Below, in pieces: positions 1 to 8,001 of a stretch of 64,000 nucleotides of DNA. How positions within the stretch are numbered: the stretch's first letter is position 1; every line of letters begins with the position of its first letter. A program made the position numbers and the translations under genes. Source of the DNA: Chthoniobacteraceae bacterium (GTDB lineage: Bacteria > Verrucomicrobiota > Verrucomicrobiia > Chthoniobacterales > Chthoniobacteraceae); NCBI GenBank assembly GCA_028293625.1, contig JAQGOL010000035.1, forward strand, positions 434,001-498,000, given 5' to 3'. The notes beneath the pieces are model-generated. The model had not been told where the DNA came from and ran no database searches. It was given only the letters and a program-made list of their open reading frames with translations.

Positions 1-2296
1 CGCGCCAGTTGGAGTTGCCGCCAAAGAGATTGGAACGCGACTCAGCCGGCTCATAACAGATCCCGTAATCGTCGCCATCGAGCCGGAGGGTATATGGATT
101 TTTTTCGTAAATCCGCGACAGGGAACGGATGCCGAAAGGGGAGAGGAACTCTTTTTCGTCGAGCACATAATGGAGCACGCGCACGAGCCGCTCTTTTGAA
201 GGAATGGAAAGCATGCGCAAGGCCTCTTCATCCGTGCATTCGTTGCGTTGCATGCAGGAGATATGCCGGGAAAGATCGGGCCGGTTATTGATAAACCAGC
301 GCATCCGTTTGCGGAAGCCGGGCAGCTTTTCCACAATCTTCTGGTCGAGCACTTCGCACGCGAGCAGCGGGATGATTCCAACCAAGGAACGCACCCGGAG
401 CGGGATAGTCTGCGCGCCTTCAATAAGAAGCTGATCGTAATAGAAGCCGTCCTGTTCATCCCAAAGACCGCCGCCACCGATCGCATTCATGGCGTCCACG
501 ATTTCAATAAAGTGCTCGAAGAACTTGGAGGCGATATCTTCGTAGGCGGGCCGGGTAAGAGCCAGTTCAAGCGCCATCGAGAGCATGGTGCCGCAGTAAA
601 ACGCCATCCACGCCGTCCCATCGGCCTGGGCAAGCGACTGGCCGCTTGGCATCGGTTTGGAGCGGTCAAACAGGCCGATGTTATCGAGGCCAAGGAAGCC
701 GCCGGAGAAAATATGGCGGCCCTGCACGTCCTTGCGGTTGACCCACCAGGTGAAGTTGACGAGCAGTTTTTGAAAACAGCGCTCCAGGAAAAGCGTGTCG
801 CGCTCGCCGCGTTTGGAGCTGATCTTATAAACCCGCCAGCAGGCCCAGGCATGCACCGGCGGGTTCACATCGCCAAAGTTCCATTCGTAAGCGGGAATCT
901 GCCCGCTGGGATGCATATACCATTCCCTTAAAAGAAGCTGAAGCTGGTCCTTGGCAAAGTCCGGATCGACCCGCGCCATCGGGATCATGTGAAAGGCCAG
1001 ATCCCACGCCGCATACCACGGATATTCCCATTTATCGGGCATCGAGAGGATGTCGTTGGCGTAAAGATGGGTCCAATCGAAGTTGCGGCTCTTGTCGTGC
1101 CCGGCCGGCGGCGCCGGTGTGGCCGGGTCGCCAACAAGCCATTCTTTCACCACGTAATTGTAGAACTGCTTTGTCCAGAGCAAACCGGCATAGGCCTGGC
1201 GCACGACGTTTTGCTGGTCGAGGCTGAGCTTCTGGGAAATCCGGTTTTTGAAAAATTCGTCCGCCTCCCGCTTTCGATCGGCAAAGATGGTGTCGAAGGA
1301 TTCAAACGCCGGCGTCGTGGATAAGGCATCGGGCCGCAGCCGGAGTCTTAGTTCAACATGGCCATGCGCGGGAATAGTCAGCTTGTAATGGGGCGCCACT
1401 TTGGTCCCATGCGTATCGCGAACCGCGTTTGCCGCCTGATGCACAACCTTCTCGTGGAAGCCGTCCTTGACTACTTCCGACGTGTTTGGCGCGTTGAAGA
1501 GCCGCTGGTTATTGGTTTCATTCTCGGTAAAAAGAAGGGGCGCCTCCGAGTCGATTTCAAACCGGAACTCACCCAAGGTCGGATGGCTTGCCGCAACCGT
1601 GCGGCCATCCAGCTTGCGCATGGACGGTTTCGCCGTTGAGCTCTGGGTTTCGCCCCAGCTCCAGGTGTTGCGAAACCAAAGTGTCGGCAGGACATGGATA
1701 GTCGCCGAAGCATCGCCCCGATTCTCAATGCGGAGCCGGATTAGAATGTCGTCCGGGCCGGCCTTGGCGTATTCGACAAAAAGATCGAAGTAACGTTGCT
1801 GGTCAAAGATGCCCGTTTCATGGATCTCAAATTCCCGATCCTGCTTTCCGCGGCGTCCATTTTCTTCAATCAACCACTGATACGGATACTCACCCTGGGG
1901 ATATTTATAAAGGCCGCGCAGATAGGAATGCGTGGGAGTGGAATCCAAATAATAATAAGCCTCTTTGACATCCTCCCCATGGTTGCCCTGTGGATTGGAA
2001 AGTCCGAAGAGCCGTTCCTTTAAAAAGGGATCTTTTTCATTCCACAGTGCGACGGCAAAACAAAGCCGGCATTCGCGGTCGCAAATCCCAAGCAACCCGT
2101 CCTCGCCCCAGCGATAGGTCCGGCTGCGGGCATGATCGTGCGGCAGATAGTTCCACGCATCCCCATTGGAGGAGTAATCTTCGCGCACGGTGCCCCATTG
2201 CCGCTCCGAAACATAAGGCCCCCAGCGTTTCCAATTTTTTTCGCGGCGGTTCTCCTCTGCTAAGCGCAGATGTTCGGCAGTGGGATTGGAAGCCAT
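1..2296 (-). CDS. GH63-family (MGH1-like) glucosidase, C-terminus beyond window edge
   Basis: This frame is open from the ATG at 2296 to the left edge, so about 765 codons are visible and the C-terminus is missing. The N-terminus (MASNPTAEHLRLAEEN) leads into blocks typical of the bacterial MGH1-like/GH63 glycosidases: RTYRWGEDGLLGICD, then KERLFGLSNPQGNHGEDVK and YYYLDSTPTHSY. Further on come WEYPWYAAWDLAFHMIPM (about residue 432, probably carrying a catalytic Asp) and, near the edge, VLDEKEFLSPFGIRSLSR and NLFGGNSNWR. Relatives act on alpha-linked glucosides or mannosyl-glucosides. No signal peptide is seen, so a cytoplasmic enzyme is likely. It is divergent from leuA and has no operon partner in view. 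The family call is firm, the substrate unknown. Confidence 0.88.
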   Translation of the reverse strand, partial: MASNPTAEHLRLAEENRREKNWKRWGPYVSERQWGTVREDYSSNGDAWNYLPHDHARSRTYRWGEDGLLGICDRECRLCFAVALWNEKDPFLKERLFGLSNPQGNHGEDVKEAYYYLDSTPTHSYLRGLYKYPQGEYPYQWLIEENGRRGKQDREFEIHETGIFDQQRYFDLFVEYAKAGPDDILIRLRIENRGDASATIHVLPTLWFRNTWSWGETQSSTAKPSMRKLDGRTVAASHPTLGEFRFEIDSEAPLLFTENETNNQRLFNAPNTSEVVKDGFHEKVVHQAANAVRDTHGTKVAPHYKLTIPAHGHVELRLRLRPDALSTTPAFESFDTIFADRKREADEFFKNRISQKLSLDQQNVVRQAYAGLLWTKQFYNYVVKEWLVGDPATPAPPAGHDKSRNFDWTHLYANDILSMPDKWEYPWYAAWDLAFHMIPMARVDPDFAKDQLQLLLREWYMHPSGQIPAYEWNFGDVNPPVHAWACWRVYKISSKRGERDTLFLERCFQKLLVNFTWWVNRKDVQGRHIFSGGFLGLDNIGLFDRSKPMPSGQSLAQADGTAWMAFYCGTMLSMALELALTRPAYEDIASKFFEHFIEIVDAMNAIGGGGLWDEQDGFYYDQLLIEGAQTIPLRVRSLVGIIPLLACEVLDQKIVEKLPGFRKRMRWFINNRPDLSRHISCMQRNECTDEEALRMLSIPSKERLVRVLHYVLDEKEFLSPFGIRSLSRIYEKNPYTLRLDGDDYGICYEPAESRSNLFGGNSNWR

Positions 2297-2600
2297 GGGG
2301 TGAAAAAAAGTATGACGAAACGAGTTCGCTTGGACAAGAAGTGATGCGGCTCTGCAACGCTCTTTCACATTCCGCTCAATCCGGCTTCGCTCATTCCCGT
2401 TTCAGGCGCTGAGTTAAAGCGAATTAGCTTCGGGACATTGCCGGAATAAATTTCAACGACAGCGCCTGCCTGGTAAGTAACAAGGCCCGTAACCCTAGGC
2501 GGATAAAATTGTCAGACAATCCAGTCGGGTGCGGGCCTATTTGAGCGGTTGCATTCCCAAAGGTTGCATCCCGGCGCGAGGCTGTTACCGTGGCCACCTC
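2297..2600. other. Intergenic region between divergent GH63 gene and leu leader
   Basis: About 300 bases separate the GH63 start from the putative leucine leader ORF. It must hold the promoters of both divergent genes, but I could not assign a confident -35/-10 pair. The short frames it contains on the minus strand show no recognisable protein features. Confidence 0.5.
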
Positions 2601-2687
2601 ATGCGTCACTTGCTGACCAGCCGACTACCGTTGCTCCTCGGGCCTTCCGAGCGCGCCATTGTGCGTGCCGCCCTGGGAGCTTTCTAA
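2601..2687 (+). CDS. Putative leucine leader peptide of leuA (28 aa)
   Basis: An ATG at 2601 opens a 28-codon frame ending TAA at 2685-2687, in a different frame from leuA, 83 bases before the leuA start. The peptide begins MRHLLTSRLPLLLG. Seven of its 28 codons are leucine, six of them within the first 13 (TTG CTG, CTA, then TTG CTC CTC), using four different leucine codons. Leu-rich short ORFs directly before leuA are the hallmark of ribosome-mediated attenuation in other phyla. The leucine codons overlap or follow one arm of an inverted repeat (2617-2626). A GAGG lies about 20 bases upstream, which is too far to be a good Shine-Dalgarno site, so translation is inferred. A chance ORF cannot be excluded. 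Confidence 0.6.
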   Translation: MRHLLTSRLPLLLGPSERAIVRAALGAF

Positions 2688-2731
2688 TTCAGTCGGCTGG
2701 CGCTGTTCCCGGTGGAGGCGGCTGCCCAGCC
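2617..2731 (+). promoter_or_regulatory. Putative leuA attenuator: mutually exclusive RNA pairings
   Basis: CCAGCCGACT at 2617-2626, inside the leader peptide, is perfectly complementary to AGTCGGCTGG at 2691-2700, just after the leader stop codon. Part of that second arm (GGCTGG, 2695-2700) can instead pair with CCAGCC at 2726-2731, so the two helices exclude each other. A ribosome stalled on the leucine codons at 2625-2639 would cover the first arm and free the second. A small hairpin CTCGG/CCGAG (2637-2651) also lies inside. There is no U-tract after the last helix, so the output may be translational or Rho-dependent rather than intrinsic termination. The pairings are seen in the sequence; the mechanism is inferred. 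Confidence 0.5.
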
Positions 2732-2770
2732 ATTCAATTCCGCAGTTCCGCCGTATACCCATCTTTTGTC

Positions 2771-4441
2771 ATGATTTCTGATCCCAGCAGCAAGTATCGT
2801 CCGTTTCCCCCGATCCATTTGCCTGACCGTCAATGGCCCGGCCGCACGCTGAGCAAGGCGCCAATTTGGTGCAGTGTTGATCTGCGCGATGGCAACCAGG
2901 CGCTGGCCGTGCCGATGAATGTTTCGCAAAAACTCGAGCTTTTTGAAGAGTTGGTGCGATGCGGCTTTAAACAGATCGAAGTCGGTTTTCCGGCCGCTTC
3001 AAACACCGAGTTTGAGTTCATGCGCCGCCTGATTGAAAGCGGCCGGATTCCTGACGATGTGACCATTCAAGTGCTCGTGCAGGCGCGAGAGGATTTGATT
3101 GAGCGCACCGTCGAATCGTTGATCGGCGCCAAAAGCGCCATCATCCATCTCTACAACTCCACTTCGCCAGCCCAGCGCCGGGTCGTTTTCGGACTCGAAA
3201 AATCCGATATCGTAAAGATGGCGGTGCGCGGCACCCAATGGATCAAGGATCGCTTGCCGCGTCTGGTCGGCACCGATGTCGGATTCGAATATTCGCCCGA
3301 AAGCTTCTCGGCCACTGAAATTGAGTTTTCTTTGGAAATCTGCGAGGCCGTTGTCGATGTCTGGGGACCGACCCCGGAGCGTCCGATTATTTTGAATCTC
3401 CCCGACACGGTCGAAGTGGCAATGCCGAATGTTTATGCCGATCAGATTGAATGGTTCTGCCGCAACTTGCGCCGGCGCGATTGTGCGATCATCAGTCTGC
3501 ACACTCACAACGACCGCGGCACCGGCGTCGCAGCCACTGAGCTTGGGTTGCTGGCCGGCGCGCAACGCGTCGAAGGGACTCTCTTTGGGAATGGCGAACG
3601 GACCGGGAACCTCGATGTGGTGACGGTGGCGCTCAATCTCTATATGCACGGCATTGCGCCCGGACTCGATTTTTCCAACCTGAACGCCGTGGAGGAAATC
3701 TATGAGCGTTGCACGGGCATGACGATTCCAGCCCGGCAACCGTATGCGGGCGAGCTGGTCTTTACCGCCTTTAGCGGCTCGCACCAGGATGCAATTAAAA
3801 AGGGACTGGCTGAAGTGGAAAGCGGCGTGGGCAACCACTGGGATGTGCCGTATCTGACCATCGATCCGGCCGATCTGGGACGCAAGTATCGCGAGGTGAT
3901 CCGGGTTAACAGCCAGTCGGGCAAAGGCGGTGTCGCTTATCTGTTGGAGAGCGAGTTCGGCATTGAATTGCCCAAAGAGATGCAGCGCGAGTTCGGACCG
4001 CTGGCTAACGATGAAGTCGACCGGCTCGGACGCGAGGTAACCGCTTCTGAATTAAGAACAATCTTCTGGCGCGAATACATCGAGCGCACGGAACCGTGGT
4101 CGCTGGAAGGAATCGACACGGTTGTCCAGCACGGCGTCAGCAGCTGCCACGCGCGCATTTACGATGCCGAGGAGGCGCGCGAGTATCCGCTTGAAGGGGT
4201 GGGCAACGGGCCGATAGCCGCCTTTGTCCATGCAATGAATACGATGGCGGCGGTGCCGAAGTTCGAGGTTGGCTATTACAGCGAACACGCCATGGCCAGC
4301 GGCGCGGAAGCGAGCGCCATCGCCTATATTCAAATCAAACTCGCTGACGGACGCTCAAAATGGGGGGCTGGAATCGATACTAATATCGAGCTCGCTTCCA
4401 TCAAGGCCGTGCTTAGCGCCGTCAATCGCTCCCTGGTTTGA
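2771..4441 (+). CDS. leuA: 2-isopropylmalate synthase
   Basis: LeuA condenses acetyl-CoA with 2-oxoisovalerate, the first committed step of leucine synthesis. The 556-residue product matches the long LeuA class (about 550-600 aa, as in actinobacteria): N-terminal KYRPFPPIHLPDRQWP, the substrate motif DLRDGNQAL (about residues 37-45), the metal-binding HTHNDRG (His244 and His246), and a C-terminal allosteric domain from about residue 430. I chose ATG 2771 because the conserved N-terminus begins there; the frame stays open upstream to about 2549 but that part is unconserved. No clear ribosome-binding site precedes it. It stands alone, followed by a terminator-like hairpin, and the leucine-rich leader upstream suggests control by leucine supply. 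Confidence 0.95.
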   Translation: MISDPSSKYRPFPPIHLPDRQWPGRTLSKAPIWCSVDLRDGNQALAVPMNVSQKLELFEELVRCGFKQIEVGFPAASNTEFEFMRRLIESGRIPDDVTIQVLVQAREDLIERTVESLIGAKSAIIHLYNSTSPAQRRVVFGLEKSDIVKMAVRGTQWIKDRLPRLVGTDVGFEYSPESFSATEIEFSLEICEAVVDVWGPTPERPIILNLPDTVEVAMPNVYADQIEWFCRNLRRRDCAIISLHTHNDRGTGVAATELGLLAGAQRVEGTLFGNGERTGNLDVVTVALNLYMHGIAPGLDFSNLNAVEEIYERCTGMTIPARQPYAGELVFTAFSGSHQDAIKKGLAEVESGVGNHWDVPYLTIDPADLGRKYREVIRVNSQSGKGGVAYLLESEFGIELPKEMQREFGPLANDEVDRLGREVTASELRTIFWREYIERTEPWSLEGIDTVVQHGVSSCHARIYDAEEAREYPLEGVGNGPIAAFVHAMNTMAAVPKFEVGYYSEHAMASGAEASAIAYIQIKLADGRSKWGAGIDTNIELASIKAVLSAVNRSLV

Positions 4442-4521
4442 CGAAGCTTGGTTTTATAAAAAAAGATTGATACCGCGCCCTCCACGCGGAGCGCCGGCAA
4501 CTCCTTGGCCGGCATCCATTT

Positions 4522-4565
4522 GAAGGACTCCGGGCGTCCTGTCCAATCCTCGCCCGGAGTCCTTC
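4522..4565 (+). terminator. Terminator-like hairpin after leuA
   Basis: A perfect 15-bp inverted repeat, GAAGGACTCCGGGCG (4522-4536) and CGCCCGGAGTCCTTC (4551-4565), encloses a 14-base loop. It lies 80 bases after the leuA stop and 20 before the next start. Only a weak T-rich stretch follows, so it could be a terminator or a structured 5' region of the U32 gene. Confidence 0.6.
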
Positions 4566-4584
4566 ATTCCTTGATGAATTTGTT

Positions 4585-7050
4585 ATGACCACCCCGCTTT
4601 TACGCCCCGCTCCTGAACTTCTTGCCCCGGCAGGAGACTGGGAATGCGTGCGTGCCGCCGTGGCCAACGGCGCTGATGCCATTTATTTCGGATTGCCGCG
4701 GTTTAACGCCCGGCTGCGCGCCAATAATTTCACCGAGGAGGAGCTGCCCGAGCTCGTCGCATTTTGCCATCGCTTTGGAGTCAAAGCGTATGTCGCGTTC
4801 AATACACTGGTTTTTACCGGCGAACTCGACGCGGCGGCCGATTATTTACGGCTCCTGAATCGGGCCGGTGTCGACGCATTGATTGTCCAGGATGTCGGGC
4901 TGATCCGGCTCGCGGCTCACATCACGCCTGAATTGCCGATCCACGCGTCAACCCAGATGACGATTACTTCTCCGGAAGGGGTGACGTTTGCCCGCGAGCT
5001 CGGGATCGAACGGGTGGTTTTGGCCCGGGAACTTTCATTGAGGGAGCTGAAGAAGTTTGCGGTCGAAGATCCCGATTCCACGGTGCCGCGTCCGGCGTTG
5101 CCGCTGGAGGTGTTTGTCCATGGAGCACTTTGCGTTGCCTACTCGGGCCAATGTCTTACGAGTGAATCGCTTGGCCAGCGCAGCGCCAACCGCGGCGAAT
5201 GCGCGCAGGCCTGCCGGATGCCGTACGAACTGGTTGTCGACGGCGCGATTCGGGATCTGGGCGACCGGCGTTATCTTCTTTCTCCGCAGGATCTTGCGGC
5301 GGTCAACGAAATCCCGCGTCTGCTTGAGCTCGGCGTTGTCAGTTTTAAAATTGAGGGCCGTCTCAAGGCGCCTGAATACGTGGCCGCCGTCTGCCAGGTT
5401 TATCGTAAAGCAATCGACGCGGCGCTTGAGCAGCGCGCCCACGAGGCAACGGCGGCGGACCGGTATCAGTTGGAGATGACCTTTTCCCGCGGCCTTTACA
5501 GCGGCTGGATGCATGGCGTCAACCACCAGGAACTCGTGTCGGCGCGTTTTGGCAAAAAGCGCGGCCCGTTTGCCGGGCGCATCGCGATGGTGGGACGCGA
5601 CTTCATTGAATTAAACGCCGAGGTGCCGCTGAACCTGGGCGACGGAATCGTTTTTGACACGGGCGGCGATACCAATAACGAGCAAGGCGGCCGGATCTAT
5701 CAGATCAAAGGCAACCGGTTCTTCTTTCAGCATCGCCACCTCGATTTTGACCGGCTTAAACCGGGCGACCGGGTTTGGAAGACGGACGATCCGGCGCTTG
5801 AGAAACGGCTGCAGCAATCTTTTTCGGGCAAGATCGAACCGCGCAGGCGGCAACCGATCGCGTTGCGTGTCAGCGGCCGGGCAGGCGAACCGATGCGCGT
5901 GGAAGCCATCGTGCCGGGCACCGCGGATGTGCCGGGTGTGAGCTCCACCATTCCATTGCAGGTTGCCCGGACCGCGCCATTGACCACAGAAAAGCTGCGC
6001 GAACATCTCGGCCGGTTTGGAGATACTCTTTACGAATTGGGCGAGCTGACCCAGACCCTTGAGGGCGAACTCATCCTGCCCATCGGCGAACTCAACCGGC
6101 TCCGCCGCGAGCTTGTTTTTAAAATCGACGCCGCCCGCCAATCACATCGTCCGGAATCGCCAAAAGGGTGGCGTGAAATCTTTGCCCCGCCTCGAAACGA
6201 GGCGGCGGCCGGCACGGAGCTCACGTTGCTTTGCAGGACCATGGAGCAGGTCGATGCAGCGCTCAGCCGCGGTGTGAAAACCATTTATACGGATTTTGAA
6301 GATATCCGGCGTTACAAGGATGCCGTGGCGCTCGTACGCGGGCATGCAACGGGCGCCTCGATCTTCCTTGCCACGCCGCGCATCCAGAAGGCAGGCGAGG
6401 AAGGGTTCTTTAAACTCATTGAAAAAGCCGCGCCCGATGGCGTGTTGATTCGCAACCTCGGTGCGATCGACTATTTTTCCAACAACGGCGCATTGCGCAG
6501 GCACGGCGACTTTTCACTCAACGTGGCCAACCCGATCAGCGCTGGGCATTTTATCGGTAAAGGGCTCGATCGCGTGACTATCAGCTATGATCTGAATATC
6601 GAACAGGTGCTCGACCTGCTCGCTGCCGCGCCGCCACCGTGGTTTGAACTCACCTTGCATCAGCATATGCCGATGTTTCACATGGAGCACTGCGTGTTCG
6701 CGGCTTTCCTTTCCAAAGGCACCAGCGCGCTCGATTGCGGACGGCCTTGCGAAAAGCACCGCGTCTCCCTGCGCGATCGAGTCGGTATGGAACATCCGTT
6801 GCGGGCCGATGTCGGCTGCCGCAACACGCTCTTTAATGCCGTGCCCCAGACCGGCGCGCGCTTTTTCAGCATGCTGGAGAACGCCGGGTTGCGGTATTTC
6901 CGAGTTGAGTTGCTGGAGGAATCGGCGGCGCAGGCAGGCGAGGTGATCGAGGCGTATCAGGCGCTCCTGGCCGGAACCCAGGGCGGCGAGGAGTTATGGC
7001 GCAAACTCCGAGTCCAATCGCAGTTGGGCGTGACTCGCGGCACACTCTAA
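4585..7050 (+). CDS. U32 family peptidase (collagenase-like / RlhA-like), 821 aa
   Basis: The N-terminal half matches the peptidase U32 family: ELLAPAGDWECVRAAVANGA at about residues 12-31 and the family signature EVFVHGALCVAYSGQCLTSE at about 175-194, followed by GECAQACRMPYE, whose cysteines are of the kind that bind an iron-sulfur cluster in this family. The rest fits the DUF3656-type extension, ending with a further Cys-containing block (DCGRPCEKHR). Some members are tRNA or 23S rRNA hydroxylases (TrhP, RlhA) rather than proteases, and the length here (821 aa against about 650 for RlhA) places it with the longer bacterial homologues. RNA modification is therefore at least as likely as proteolysis. 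It appears monocistronic. Confidence 0.88.
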   Translation: MTTPLLRPAPELLAPAGDWECVRAAVANGADAIYFGLPRFNARLRANNFTEEELPELVAFCHRFGVKAYVAFNTLVFTGELDAAADYLRLLNRAGVDALIVQDVGLIRLAAHITPELPIHASTQMTITSPEGVTFARELGIERVVLARELSLRELKKFAVEDPDSTVPRPALPLEVFVHGALCVAYSGQCLTSESLGQRSANRGECAQACRMPYELVVDGAIRDLGDRRYLLSPQDLAAVNEIPRLLELGVVSFKIEGRLKAPEYVAAVCQVYRKAIDAALEQRAHEATAADRYQLEMTFSRGLYSGWMHGVNHQELVSARFGKKRGPFAGRIAMVGRDFIELNAEVPLNLGDGIVFDTGGDTNNEQGGRIYQIKGNRFFFQHRHLDFDRLKPGDRVWKTDDPALEKRLQQSFSGKIEPRRRQPIALRVSGRAGEPMRVEAIVPGTADVPGVSSTIPLQVARTAPLTTEKLREHLGRFGDTLYELGELTQTLEGELILPIGELNRLRRELVFKIDAARQSHRPESPKGWREIFAPPRNEAAAGTELTLLCRTMEQVDAALSRGVKTIYTDFEDIRRYKDAVALVRGHATGASIFLATPRIQKAGEEGFFKLIEKAAPDGVLIRNLGAIDYFSNNGALRRHGDFSLNVANPISAGHFIGKGLDRVTISYDLNIEQVLDLLAAAPPPWFELTLHQHMPMFHMEHCVFAAFLSKGTSALDCGRPCEKHRVSLRDRVGMEHPLRADVGCRNTLFNAVPQTGARFFSMLENAGLRYFRVELLEESAAQAGEVIEAYQALLAGTQGGEELWRKLRVQSQLGVTRGTL

Positions 7051-7073
7051 TTTTCCCTGGCTGTCCGCGTTTT

Positions 7074-7346
7074 TTAATTTGGGTCGTCCAGCAGCCGTAT
7101 CCTTAGCTCAGCCGGTTCAACCCCTTCAATGGCAACGATTTTGTCCCGCGATTTCTCCCCTGAAATCAGCGTGATGGCGCGTCCCGGGAGATCAAGCCTC
7201 CTGGCGAGAAATTCGCGGAGCGCTTCGTTGGCTTTTCCATCAAGGGCCGGGGCGGCGATTTTGATCCTGACGGCTTCCCCGTAAACACCGGCCACTTCGC
7301 TGCGTTTCGCGTTTGGAACGACTCGAATCCGCAGCGTCGATTTCAC
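7074..7346 (-). CDS. DUF167 (YggU) family protein
   Basis: This 90-residue protein has the DUF167/YggU pattern: LRIRVVPNAKRSEVAG at the N-terminus, then the core DGKANEALREFLARRL and ISGEKSRDKIV. Length and order match the whole family domain. The biochemical function is unknown. Its ATG at 7346 overlaps the stop region of the upstream secreted protein by four bases, indicating translational coupling. It converges on the U32 gene with a gap of about 23 bases. Confidence 0.9.
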   Translation of the reverse strand: MKSTLRIRVVPNAKRSEVAGVYGEAVRIKIAAPALDGKANEALREFLARRLDLPGRAITLISGEKSRDKIVAIEGVEPAELRIRLLDDPN

Positions 7347-7852
7347 GCCCGCGGCTTGATATAAACGCCGATCAACGGACGAATCGAAGGTTTAAATGAT
7401 CGGAAATCGCTCACAAAACCATACTTGGTCCGGATTTCCACATGCCCGGCGCCGCGCCCGCCATAAACCAACACCGAGCCGAGAGGCGCCCGATACGGGT
7501 CTTTCACATTGATTTTTTTGAACCCGTAGCTTTTTTGGAGTTCACCGCCGGCTTCCTTTGCGTTGGCGGTTTTCGGATATGTGTCGATGGTATTTGATGC
7601 GAGTAACGCATTTTTTACGTAGCGCCAGCAACGGCTAACAGAATGACTGCGGGCGCGCTCCTGGGCGATTTCGGCAGCGCGCAGCATCCGTTTGTCGTAA
7701 CGGAACTTGGAAGATTGCGGACCGAAGATCGAGAGCTTGCTCAAATCGAGCTTCTGCGCCGTCTTTTTGTCGTAGAGGGAGTCGTTCGCACCGCAATCGA
7801 GAGAAGTGAGCCCTATAAGGAGCAAAAAGAAGGGGAGAACCCGAAAATGCAT
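7343..7852 (-). CDS. Small exported protein, possible CHAP/NlpC-like cysteine peptidase
   Basis: I place the start at ATG 7852 because MHFRVLPFFLLLIGLTSL is a convincing signal peptide; a longer frame to 7903 adds only unconserved residues. The mature part is about 145 residues. A cysteine in SRCWRYVKNAL followed by GSVLVYGGRGAGHVEIRT resembles the Cys...His arrangement of CHAP or NlpC/P60 cell-wall amidases, with GHVEI in the position of the catalytic His. This is a tentative fold-level inference, and an inert relative is possible. The gene is divergent from recG and coupled to the DUF167 gene by a 4-base overlap. Confidence 0.6.
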   Translation of the reverse strand: MHFRVLPFFLLLIGLTSLDCGANDSLYDKKTAQKLDLSKLSIFGPQSSKFRYDKRMLRAAEIAQERARSHSVSRCWRYVKNALLASNTIDTYPKTANAKEAGGELQKSYGFKKINVKDPYRAPLGSVLVYGGRGAGHVEIRTKYGFVSDFRSFKPSIRPLIGVYIKPRA

Positions 7853-8001
7853 GGTTTTTGGTGATGCGCTGGCGGACAGTAGCGAGCAAACCGGGTCGGT
7901 CAAACGCGCATTTAGCTGGACATTATTTTTGCCAGCAGCAGGGCGGCAACGGTGCGCGTGAGAATCCCTTCATTTTGTTGAACCCGACAGACCTTTCCAA
8001 C

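Noticed and set aside
248-931. 227-residue plus-strand frame near the left edge
   Set aside because: The minus strand here encodes conserved GH63 blocks continuously, so this is a shadow.
2549-2770. N-terminal extension of LeuA
   Set aside because: The conserved LeuA N-terminus starts at 2771 and the upstream frame overlaps the leader ORF and its inverted repeats.
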